This document shows positions 1 to 7,164 of a stretch of DNA of 17,842 bases, piece after piece. The DNA lies in contig JBJXHG010000172.1 in assembly GCA_046160865.1 (NCBI GenBank), positions 1 to 17,842 on the forward strand. Reading direction: 5' to 3'. The position numbers and the translations under genes were made by a program. The stretch comes from JBJXHG01 sp046160865. Lineage in GTDB: Bacteria; Planctomycetota; UBA1135; GCA-002686595. Position 1 is the stretch's first letter. Each line of letters starts with the position of its first letter. The notes under the pieces are model-generated. The model had not been told where the DNA came from, searched no databases, and saw only the letters and a program-made list of their open reading frames with translations.

Positions 1-34
1 CCGGCGGTTACGCGCGCAGCGCGCTAACCGCCGG
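1..34 (-). terminator. Hairpin at the end of the dus operon
   Basis: A perfect 10-bp inverted repeat (positions 1-10 with 25-34, arm CCGGCGGTTA) encloses a second 5-bp G/C stem (12-16 with 20-24) and a 3-nt loop. The TAG stop of the dus gene (24-26) lies inside it. On the minus strand this is a strong hairpin exactly at the operon end. I read it as a transcription terminator or mRNA 3'-end stabiliser. Any U-tract would lie outside the window, so an intrinsic terminator cannot be confirmed. Confidence 0.55.
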
Positions 35-1238
35 ATAGCGCCGCTTCCCAAGCCGCGATCTCTTCCTCCGAATGCGGCGACCGCGGCGGCGTGTCGTCGT
101 CGAGCTGATCCAAGTAGCCCTCGGGCAACGCGACCTTTTGCGTACGGCTCGGCTTGCCGCGCGGCGCGCGCAGCGCGGACAGCGGGAACGGCTCCTCCGC
201 GTCGAGCGATCCAAGCGTCTGCATCATCCCGTCGAAGCTCGCGACACGCGTGAGCGCCTCACGTGCTGCCGCAGAACCGCGGAAGCCCTTCGTGTACCAC
301 GTGCACCACTTGCGCATCTGACGCATGCCGAGCTCTTCGCCGAAGAAGTCGCACAAGCGTTGGGCGTGGTCGGCCATGACACGCACGACGCCGGCGAAGT
401 TCGGCGGCGACGGCGGCTCGCGACCATCGAACACGGCGGCGAGCTCGCCGAAGAGCCAAGGACGTCCGAGACAGCCGCGGCCCACGATCACCGCGTCACA
501 GCCGGTCGCGCGCATCATCCGCAGCGCGTCCCAACACTCCCAGATGTCACCGTTGCCGAGCACCGGGATCTTCGTCACCGCGGCCTTCAGCTCGCCGATC
601 GCCGCCCAGTCCGCGGCGCCGGCGTAGAGCTGCGCCGCGGTGCGCGCGTGCAAGCCGATCGCGGCCGCACCTTCCTCCTCCGCGATGCGCCCCGCGTCGA
701 GAAACGTCGTGAGCTCGTCGTCGAGACCTTTGCGCACTTTGATCGTCACGGGCACGGCGCCCGCGGAGCGCACGCACGCGCGCACGATGCGCGCGAGCAG
801 CCGCGGCTTGAGCGGCACCGCGCTGCCGCCGCCGGTGCGCGTGACCTTGGGCACCGGGCAACCGAAGTTCATGTCGAGGTGATCGACGCCTTCGTCGACC
901 AGGCTCTTCGCCATCTCACCGACGTCGACGGGATCGGTGCCGTAGATCTGCACCGAGCGCGGTTTCTCGCCCGGGCGGCTCGACGCGAGCAAGCACGTGA
1001 TCCGGTTGCCGTTCCGGTAGCCGCGCGCCGTGATCATCTCCGACACGTAGAGTCCCGCGCCGAACTCGCGGCACAAGCTGCGGAAGGGATAGTTCGTGAC
1101 GCCGGCCATCGGCGCGAGCACGACCGGCGGCCACACGGACAGCGGGCCGAGTGCGAGCGGCCGGAACTCGCCCGGCAAGGCCGGCACGACCGACGCGTTC
1201 AGCGCGCTGCGCGGAGCGAGCGTTCGATCGGGAATCAC
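24..1238 (-). CDS. dusB: tRNA-dihydrouridine synthase, DusB type
   Basis: A flavoenzyme that reduces specific uridines in tRNA to dihydrouridine using FMN and NADPH, in the cytoplasm. The protein is 404 residues from the chosen start. It shows the Dus TIM-barrel signatures in order: LAPMAGVTNYPFR near residue 41, the catalytic-cysteine motif NFGCPVPKV (Cys127), IKVRKG, GLHARTAAQLY (the usual HGRT position), and the FMN-phosphate region GNGDIW followed by VGRGCLGRPWLF. A C-terminal tail of about 60 residues containing KVALPEGYLDQL extends past the core. The start is GTG at 1238-1236. Its bases overlap the TGA of the upstream amidohydrolase gene (GTGA), and AGGA sits 8 nt upstream, so translational coupling is likely. 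A second GTG 18 codons downstream is possible. Assignment to the family is very secure; DusB rather than DusA or DusC is inferred from the motif pattern. Confidence 0.93.
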   Translation of the reverse strand: MIPDRTLAPRSALNASVVPALPGEFRPLALGPLSVWPPVVLAPMAGVTNYPFRSLCREFGAGLYVSEMITARGYRNGNRITCLLASSRPGEKPRSVQIYGTDPVDVGEMAKSLVDEGVDHLDMNFGCPVPKVTRTGGGSAVPLKPRLLARIVRACVRSAGAVPVTIKVRKGLDDELTTFLDAGRIAEEEGAAAIGLHARTAAQLYAGAADWAAIGELKAAVTKIPVLGNGDIWECWDALRMMRATGCDAVIVGRGCLGRPWLFGELAAVFDGREPPSPPNFAGVVRVMADHAQRLCDFFGEELGMRQMRKWCTWYTKGFRGSAAAREALTRVASFDGMMQTLGSLDAEEPFPLSALRAPRGKPSRTQKVALPEGYLDQLDDDTPPRSPHSEEEIAAWEAALSGG

Positions 1239-3235
1239 TGGCCGTCCTGCTTCGGCGGCTCGGTCGTCGCCAGCGACGCGGCCGGCTTCGCCGCGGGCAC
1301 CGGCAAGCCGCTGCCGGTCGGGGCCTGCACCGACAAGCCGCGCGTCTCGACGACTCCGTTGCCTTGCTCGCGCGCCCACTCGCGCACGGCACCGTTCGGC
1401 TCGAACGCGACCTTCATGTTCCGGCCGTCGTGACCTTTGACGAGGTGCGTGCCGTCCTTGTCGAGTCGCAACTCCCAGATCCCGATCGCGGGCTCGTAGT
1501 CGTCGAAGAAGAGCGCCTTGAACGTGCCCTGCGTACGGCGCTGCCCGAGCACGAGCGCCGCCGTCACGCTGCCGGCGTCGACGACGCCGAGCACGTCTTT
1601 GACAGCGATGTTGTGCACGAACCGACCGTCGACGCGCCGCTCGATCGAGATGCGGCCCGCGTTCGGAACACCGTCGACGGTGATCGTGAGCCCGCCCGAA
1701 CGGATCGCAACATGGAACTCTTCGACGACGCCTTCGGGCGTCAGCGTCTGCGTGATCGTGAGCTCGCGGTCGGGCGCGCTCGCGGCGCCCGGCGTGAACA
1801 CCCGGCCGCAGTACGCGCGGCGACCGCCCGGCCGCTGCACGACGGCGAAGCTCTCGGCGGAGATGCGAATGCCGAACGCGCGCGACTCCGTCGTGCCGCG
1901 CAGCAGCACGTCGCCGATCGGCAGCTCCGGGTCGGCGACGGCGAGCGGACGCCCCGCCGCTTCACGGATCTTCTTTTGTCGCGCTCCGAGATCGTCGAGC
2001 AAACGGTCGAGGTCCGCGCGCTCGAGCACGCGCCCGCGCAACACGACCGCGTGTGGATGCCGCAAGTGCGCAAGATTCGCGCGCGGGTCGGCGTCGACGA
2101 CGACGAGATCCGCGATCTTGCCCTGCTCGATCGTGCCGCGCTTCATCTCCTGGCCGAGCGCGAGCGCCGCACCGGACGTCGCCATGCGCAACACGGCCTC
2201 GCTCGGGATGCCGGCGCGCGCGAACAGTTCCAACTCGTCGATCAACGCGACGCCGGGGAAGAGCCATGGGTTCGGGCTCGCGCTGCCGGGCACGAGCGTC
2301 ACGCCGCGCACGTGGAGCGCCTTCAACAGTGCGCCTTGCTTCTCGATCACGGCGACGCCGGTGAGCAAGTACTGCTCGTCGACGAGCGAGCCGCGCAGCG
2401 TGGCCTCCCCGCGCCACGTGCGCTCGTAGAACGGCCCGAGGAACGCGAGCTCCGGCGGATCGTCCTTCGGCGGGACCAATCGACGCGCGAACACGCCGAG
2501 CGCGGGTGTGATCATCAAGCGCGCGGTCGCGGCCTTTTCGACGAATGGCGCGAGCTCCTCCTTCGTCACGCGGTCCCACGCGCTGCCCGCCGGCAGGAAG
2601 CCTTCCAAGTGATAGAGGCCGTCGAGCTTCAGCCCGATGAGCTCGTTCAAGTTGGACCCGCGCACGATCGGCGCCCACACCTTCAAGCCGCGCTTGTGTG
2701 CGAGCTCGATCGTGCGCGCGAGCACCGGCACGCTCAGGCCGAGATGCGCCGACAAGAAGTCGGGCTCGAGATCCATCAGCCGCGGCAGCTTCGCGTCGAC
2801 TTCCTCGACGCTCGCGAGCACGACGGCCGACGTGGTGCTCGGCGGCACGCCGTCGAGCACGCCGCCCGCGCACACGATCGCGGGTCCGGGGCCGCGCTCG
2901 CGCGCGCCCGTCGCGCGCATCGAATCGCGTTCGGCGAGGATGCGCGAGAGATCGTTGCCGACGTCGCGCACGAGCGTGACACCTGCGGCGACGTACAAGC
3001 GATCGTGATCGGCGTCGTGGTTCACGAGCGCGTCGATCAAACCCGGCAGCACGTGCTTACCGGTGACGTCGATCACGCGCACGCCGGGCGGCAGCTCGAG
3101 CTTCGCGCCGATGCCGCGGATCCGGTCGTCCTCGATCCAGACGGTCGCGACCGCGGGTTCGGCGCCGGAGACCATGCTGTGCACCGTGCCGCCGGAGAGC
3201 GCGACGCCGGAGAGGAAGAGAGGAATTGCGACCAT
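1235..3235 (-). CDS. Amidohydrolase-like protein with apparently lost metal ligands, plus a C-terminal domain
   Basis: A 666-residue protein. Residues about 17-400 follow the imidazolonepropionase-like amidohydrolase fold: WIEDDRIRGIG, VLPGLID (62-68), AHKRGLKVWAP (179-189), and the C-terminal signature GTIEQGKIADLVVVDADP (367-384). The metal-binding positions do not match the family. The HxH after GLIDA is L70-V-N72, the strand-5 His is P189, the IEH His is G212, and the GTD Asp is A319. The fold looks intact but catalysis by the usual mechanism is unlikely. Residues about 440-650 form an extra, probably beta-rich region I do not recognise. The first 17 residues are hydrophobic but carry no positive charge, so a signal peptide is doubtful. 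The ATG is preceded only by a weak GGA. It is the first gene of a two-gene unit with dus, with a 4-bp overlap. The fold call is secure; the function is unknown. Confidence 0.85.
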   Translation of the reverse strand: MVAIPLFLSGVALSGGTVHSMVSGAEPAVATVWIEDDRIRGIGAKLELPPGVRVIDVTGKHVLPGLIDALVNHDADHDRLYVAAGVTLVRDVGNDLSRILAERDSMRATGARERGPGPAIVCAGGVLDGVPPSTTSAVVLASVEEVDAKLPRLMDLEPDFLSAHLGLSVPVLARTIELAHKRGLKVWAPIVRGSNLNELIGLKLDGLYHLEGFLPAGSAWDRVTKEELAPFVEKAATARLMITPALGVFARRLVPPKDDPPELAFLGPFYERTWRGEATLRGSLVDEQYLLTGVAVIEKQGALLKALHVRGVTLVPGSASPNPWLFPGVALIDELELFARAGIPSEAVLRMATSGAALALGQEMKRGTIEQGKIADLVVVDADPRANLAHLRHPHAVVLRGRVLERADLDRLLDDLGARQKKIREAAGRPLAVADPELPIGDVLLRGTTESRAFGIRISAESFAVVQRPGGRRAYCGRVFTPGAASAPDRELTITQTLTPEGVVEEFHVAIRSGGLTITVDGVPNAGRISIERRVDGRFVHNIAVKDVLGVVDAGSVTAALVLGQRRTQGTFKALFFDDYEPAIGIWELRLDKDGTHLVKGHDGRNMKVAFEPNGAVREWAREQGNGVVETRGLSVQAPTGSGLPVPAAKPAASLATTEPPKQDGQ

Positions 3236-3279
3236 GAGGTGTTCCGCGGCACCTGCCAGCCGCGCTACAAAGGCTCCGT

Positions 3280-3308
3280 GTTATATCCCTTCGAATCCGC
3301 GGTTTCAG
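3280..3308 (-). promoter_or_regulatory. Candidate promoter of the amidohydrolase-dus operon
   Basis: On the minus strand, CTGAAA (3308-3303, four of six matches to TTGACA) is separated by 17 bp from TATAAC (3285-3280, five of six matches to TATAAT). Transcription would begin near 3273, leaving a leader of about 38 nt before the ATG at 3235. It lies in the 170-bp divergent spacer (3236-3405), the only AT-containing patch there. Inferred from consensus only. Confidence 0.4.
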
Positions 3309-3405
3309 TCGAACCGCGCTCCAGACGCCGCTGCGTCGCCGATCCGCGTGCCCCCATCCGCTCCTCGAACCGCACCCATTCGCTCCGCTCGCGCGCGCAC
3401 ATCTC

Positions 3406-4581
3406 ATGACCCTGCTCTTACCCAGTGTCCGGCTCTCGACGGACGAGATCTCCGCGGGCCCGTGGATCTTCGCGCGGCAAGTCGTCGCGCCGGCGACCTC
3501 CATCGAGCCCGGCGCGCTGGTGGAGATCCTCGACCGCTCCGATCGGTTCGTCGGTCACGGCTTGTTCAATCCGCGCTCCGACATCTGTGTGCGCGTGCTG
3601 TCGCGCGGCAAGAAGAGCGATCTGCGCAGCCCGCGCGACTTCTTGCTGCGCAAGATCAGCTCCGCGGATCGACTGCGGCGCAAGACGCTGCGCTTGCCGG
3701 AAGTGACGGACGCGTACCGGATCGTGCACGCCGAAGGCGACGACCTGCCGGGCTTGATCATCGATCGGCTCGGACCGGCGCTCGTGTGCGAGTACCACGC
3801 GCTCGGCTTCTGGCGCCTGCGAGACGAGATCGAGTGGGTGCTCGGCGAGTTGTACGCGGGCCTCCCGGTCGTGCACCGCGTGCCGAAAACCGTGCGCAAG
3901 GCCGAAGGCTTCGAGCCCGCCGAGGAGGCGCGCGACATCGGCACGGTGATCTTGACCGAGCACGGCTTGCGCATCCCTGTGCGTCCGGGGCTGGGCCACA
4001 AGACCGGCTACTTCTGCGACCAGCGCGACAACCGCCGCTTCGTCGCCGAGCTCGCGCGCGGGACCGACGTACTCGACTTGTGCTGCAACACCGGCGGCTT
4101 CGGGCTCGCGTGTGCCAGAGCCGGCGCGCGCTCGGTGCGCGGCGTCGACCTCGACGAGACGGTGCTCGAGTCCGCGCAAGCGGCGGTGAAGGAGAACGCG
4201 CTCGCGGTCGAGCTCGTGCACGCGGACGCCTTCGACGTCATGCGCGCGACGCGCGACGCGCGCGAACGGCCGAGCGTCATCGTGCTCGACCCGCACAAAT
4301 TGATCGCGAGCCGAACGCAGTACGAGGAGGGGCTGCGCAAGTACTCGGACATGAACGCGCTCGCGCTCGCGTGCGTGCGTCCCGGCGGCGTGCTCGCGAC
4401 GTTCTCGTGCTCGGGCTCGCTCGACCTGCCCGGCTTCCTCGGCATGGTGTTCCAAGCAGCGCGCCGCGCCGCGCGCGACATCCGCGTGCTCGCGGTGCTC
4501 GGCGCCGGACCGGATCACCCGCAGCGCCCGGACTTCAGCCGTTCGCGCTACTTGAAGGGCGCGGTCCTCGCCGTCGACTGA
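3406..4581 (+). CDS. RlmI-like 23S rRNA cytosine-C5 methyltransferase
   Basis: A SAM-dependent methyltransferase of the RlmI/PUA-MT family, which methylates C5 of a cytosine in 23S rRNA (C1962 in E. coli). The 391 residues match the family's usual length. An N-terminal PUA-type domain (about 1-75, with GPWIFARQV) precedes the family signature GHKTGYFCDQRDNRR (197-211). The SAM motif VLDLCCNTGGFGLA (222-235) and GVDLD follow, then the catalytic FSCSG (Cys335). The C-terminal region ends in the family's DHPQ...RYLKGAVL pattern. One oddity: the motif normally reading DPPK is DPHK (D295-P296-H297, codons GAC CCG CAC). The start ATG lacks a visible Shine-Dalgarno sequence, but the PUA domain begins at once, so the start is probably right. 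It is transcribed divergently from the amidohydrolase gene and stands alone. The exact rRNA target is inferred from the family. Confidence 0.88.
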   Translation: MTLLLPSVRLSTDEISAGPWIFARQVVAPATSIEPGALVEILDRSDRFVGHGLFNPRSDICVRVLSRGKKSDLRSPRDFLLRKISSADRLRRKTLRLPEVTDAYRIVHAEGDDLPGLIIDRLGPALVCEYHALGFWRLRDEIEWVLGELYAGLPVVHRVPKTVRKAEGFEPAEEARDIGTVILTEHGLRIPVRPGLGHKTGYFCDQRDNRRFVAELARGTDVLDLCCNTGGFGLACARAGARSVRGVDLDETVLESAQAAVKENALAVELVHADAFDVMRATRDARERPSVIVLDPHKLIASRTQYEEGLRKYSDMNALALACVRPGGVLATFSCSGSLDLPGFLGMVFQAARRAARDIRVLAVLGAGPDHPQRPDFSRSRYLKGAVLAVD

Positions 4582-4889
4582 GCGCACGTCCGCAGAACTC
4601 GGTCGTGTTCGGCGGGCACCCGAATCGCTGAACGGACGGACAACCGTCGATGCGCATCGACGCAGAACTACGTAGCGGAGGCTCGCTGTCGGAGCGCTGT
4701 GGCGCTGCCGCGCGAATCCCCGGGAGGTTCGCGGACGCGCTCCGTGCGCGAACGTCGCCGGCCGGGGGGTGGAACGGCGCGGCCGATTGCGCAATAATCC
4801 GTGGTAGCGCCCCTGCGCCGAGCTCCGGCTCCGCGGGGGCGCCTCCGTCGTCTGCGATCTTTTTCGTCGTCCTCAGGGAGTCCGTCGCC
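4582..4889 (+). other. 308-bp spacer before the GreA fusion gene
   Basis: No convincing gene is seen. The reading frame of the GreA fusion stays open upstream as far as 4650, but that translation has no family resemblance and a good Shine-Dalgarno supports the ATG at 4890. The spacer holds a perfect 14-bp palindrome (4647-4660, core GATGCGCATC), a long hairpin (listed separately), and the only AT-rich patch, GCAATAAT near 4791-4798, which might be part of a promoter -10 region. Confidence 0.4.
4807..4842 (+). promoter_or_regulatory. Long leader hairpin upstream of the GreA fusion gene
   Basis: GCGCCCC (4807-4813) pairs with GGGGCGC (4836-4842). The stem continues with four further pairs (4814-4817 with 4832-4835) and, after a 2-nt bulge, GAGC with GCTC around a TCCG loop. 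A short T-run (4859-4863) follows 16 nt later, too far for a canonical intrinsic terminator. The structure ends 47 nt before the ATG. If the leader is transcribed it would be a very stable 5'-UTR element; a regulatory role is inference. Confidence 0.35.
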
Positions 4890-7064
4890 ATGAGCCTCAG
4901 CCACCTCGTTGCCCAAGAGAAATGGCAAGAATTCGACGATGCCTGGAGCGAGCTGATGCTCTCCGGTGGCGCGATCGAGGACCTCTTCGCGGCGCTGCGC
5001 CTGGCCGGCGAGAAGAAGCGGCTCGCGCGTTGCTTGCCGATGGTGCGCGAGCACGCCGAGATCCTGGGCGGAGGCGGCCGCGCTGCGGAGGCAGCGCGCT
5101 TGCTCGGTCTCGCGCTGCTCGGCGGCGGCGCGGCCGGCGAGCTCTACGACCCGCTCGTGACGCAAGCAGAGAAGGCCTGGGGTACCGAGCCGTGGTGGCC
5201 GAAGTACGCGGACATCTCGGGACTGCGGCCGAGCGCTCCCGACGCGCGCGGAGCCTGGGTCGCGTTCGACCGGCTGATGAGTTTCTCCGTCGGCCGCGTG
5301 GTCTTCCACGCCGGTGGCTGGGGCGTCGGCGAGATCACCGAGTTGCGCCACGACGTCCCCGACGTGAGTGTGCGCTTCGGCGGAGGTCGGGAGGATCGCT
5401 TTCCGCTGGACGCGGCGCTCGAGATCTTCGAGCCGCTGCGCGAGGAAGACCTGCGCTCGCTGTATTTCCGCAGCCCCGAAGGCTTGCGCAAGACGCTGCG
5501 CGAAGAGCCCCTGGAGATCCTGAAAGCCGTGCTCGAGCGCCACCACGGCCGCGCGACGAACCTCGCGATCAAGAACGCGCTCGTCCAAGTCGGCATCGAA
5601 GGCAGCGCGTGGTCCGGCTGGTGGCGCAAGGCGCGCAAGCAAGCCGAGGCGTCGGAGTGGTTCCGCGTCACCGGAACGCTCGCGAAAGGCGAAGTGCAGC
5701 TGCTCCACGCCGCGACCGATCCCGTGCTCGACATGCGCCGCAGCTTGGAGCACATCGGCTCCATCTCCGATCTCTTGACGCGCGTGCGCAGCCACCGCGC
5801 AGCCGCCGCCGGCGACGAGCGCATCCGCGCGATGCTGCTCGAGGTGTTGGAGAAGCGCGCCGAGAAGGGCGTCGACCCGGAACCGGCTCGGCTCTCCGCG
5901 TGGCTCTACTTGCGGCAAGAAAAAGGTGAGATGACGGAGGCGCTGCGCGCCCTGCTCCAGCGCGTCGCGGACGCACCGGGTCAAGTGGACTCCACGCGCC
6001 CGCCCGCGTTGTGGGCGCTGTTCCAAACGCTCGGCAGCATGCAGGACCAAGAGGCGTGCATCGGGCTGCTCAAGGACTTGTCGGGCGATCGTTGGCTCGA
6101 CGAAGCGAGCCAACATCTGCAGCACGCACCCGCGGGGATGATCCGTCCGCTCGTCGACGCGCTGGCCGCCGCGGGTCGGCGCGACGAGCTGCTCCAACAC
6201 TATCGCGAGTTGCTCGGACGTCCGCTGCGCTCGCCCGACGCGCTCGTGTCGATCGCGAAGCTCGGCGAGACCGGCAAGCTCGGCGAGGACCTGCCGCCGC
6301 CGGTGCAGCGCGCCGAAGCGCTGCTCTCGCTCGCGACGTACGTATTCGTCAACCGCCGCGGAGATCCGAAGAACGCACGCACGCAGGTGCGCCTGACGGA
6401 GTTCTTGACGAAGGGCAAGGAGCCGCCGCTGCGGCGCTGGCTCGTCGACGCGGAAGACGCGCAGATCCACAAGCTCGCGCGCCTCTTGCAGCGCGGTGTC
6501 GACGAAACGATCGACATCATGTTCCACGACATCGCGAGCCACGTGCCTCCGCCGGCGTCGCAAGGTCGAGCCGCGCACTTCTGGGAGAACGACCGCATCT
6601 GGACCACGCGCCGCGGACTCGAACGCCGCCGCGCCGAATTGCACCACTTGCGCGAGGTGAAGATCCCCGCGAACCAGGACGCGATCGGCCGCGCGGCCGC
6701 GATGGGCGACCTCTCGGAGAACGCGGAATGGGAAGCCGCGATCGAAGACCAGCGCAACCTCACGTCGCGCGCCGCGGCGATCGAGCAGGAGCTGCGCTTG
6801 GTGGAGCTCATCGAGAACGCGCTCGTGCCGGAGGAACTCGTGTGCCCGGGCACCGTGGTGCGCTATCGCGATCTCGGCGAGAACGAGGAGCACGAGATCG
6901 AGATCCTCGGGCCGTGGGACACCGACGACGCCGCCGAGCGAGTGGTCTCCTACCGCGCGCCACTGGCGGCGGGCCTGCTGGGTCACCGGGCTGGCGACAA
7001 GGTTCGGATCGAGCTTCCGTCCGGGTTCATCGACGTCGAGATCCTCGGAGTCGTGGCTCCGTAG
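4890..7064 (+). CDS. GreA-type transcription elongation factor with a ~570-residue N-terminal extension
   Basis: GreA-family proteins enter the RNA polymerase secondary channel and stimulate cleavage of backtracked RNA. The last ~150 of 724 residues are a complete GreA. The coiled coil starts near 577 (GLERRRAELHHL); its tip reads GDLSENAEWEAA, keeping both acidic residues (Asp607, Glu610). The C-terminal FKBP-like domain ends in GHRAGDKVRIELPSGFIDVEIL. Normal GreA is about 158 residues; long versions are known in chlamydiae and other PVC bacteria. The extension is mostly helical. Around residues 131-190 a probable small beta-barrel (GRVVFHAGGWGVGEI, then VSVRFGGGREDRFPLDAALEIFEPL) resembles CarD or Mfd RNAP-interacting domains; that likeness is my inference. 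The start ATG has GGGAG 9 nt upstream, better than the open frame further upstream. Single-gene unit. Confidence 0.9.
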   Translation: MSLSHLVAQEKWQEFDDAWSELMLSGGAIEDLFAALRLAGEKKRLARCLPMVREHAEILGGGGRAAEAARLLGLALLGGGAAGELYDPLVTQAEKAWGTEPWWPKYADISGLRPSAPDARGAWVAFDRLMSFSVGRVVFHAGGWGVGEITELRHDVPDVSVRFGGGREDRFPLDAALEIFEPLREEDLRSLYFRSPEGLRKTLREEPLEILKAVLERHHGRATNLAIKNALVQVGIEGSAWSGWWRKARKQAEASEWFRVTGTLAKGEVQLLHAATDPVLDMRRSLEHIGSISDLLTRVRSHRAAAAGDERIRAMLLEVLEKRAEKGVDPEPARLSAWLYLRQEKGEMTEALRALLQRVADAPGQVDSTRPPALWALFQTLGSMQDQEACIGLLKDLSGDRWLDEASQHLQHAPAGMIRPLVDALAAAGRRDELLQHYRELLGRPLRSPDALVSIAKLGETGKLGEDLPPPVQRAEALLSLATYVFVNRRGDPKNARTQVRLTEFLTKGKEPPLRRWLVDAEDAQIHKLARLLQRGVDETIDIMFHDIASHVPPPASQGRAAHFWENDRIWTTRRGLERRRAELHHLREVKIPANQDAIGRAAAMGDLSENAEWEAAIEDQRNLTSRAAAIEQELRLVELIENALVPEELVCPGTVVRYRDLGENEEHEIEILGPWDTDDAAERVVSYRAPLAAGLLGHRAGDKVRIELPSGFIDVEILGVVAP

Positions 7065-7135
7065 CCCCGGCAACGCACGCCATCACGATCTCGAAGTCGT
7101 TGGCCGAGCATGCCTTGCGCCACACCCCTTGGCAT

Positions 7136-7163
7136 TGATCAGCGCATCATGATACGTTGCTCA
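7136..7163 (+). promoter_or_regulatory. Near-palindromic candidate operator of the sahR-ahcY operon
   Basis: A 28-bp dyad centred between 7149 and 7150, with 11 of 14 symmetric pairs matching and a perfect core ATCATGAT (7146-7153). It ends one base before the GTG start codon of sahR. A TTGGCA (7129-7134) just upstream could be a -35 element, and the matching -10 would fall within the dyad, though I see no good -10 sequence. ArsR-family repressors bind such dyads over their own promoters, so this is the natural place for autoregulation. Binding itself is inferred. Confidence 0.5.
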
Positions 7164-7164
7164 T

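Noticed and set aside
72..1433. A 453-codon plus-strand open frame opposite dus
   Set aside because: Translation is His/Arg/Ala-rich noise; the minus strand encodes an intact Dus.
1151..3409. A 752-codon plus-strand open frame opposite the amidohydrolase gene
   Set aside because: It is Arg/Asp/Glu/Ala-rich without family motifs. It mirrors a clear minus-strand gene, as expected in GC-rich DNA where antisense frames seldom hit stops.
4668..7073. An 801-codon minus-strand open frame opposite the GreA fusion
   Set aside because: Low-complexity Arg/Ala/Leu translation, while the plus strand encodes a recognisable GreA with a good ribosome-binding site.
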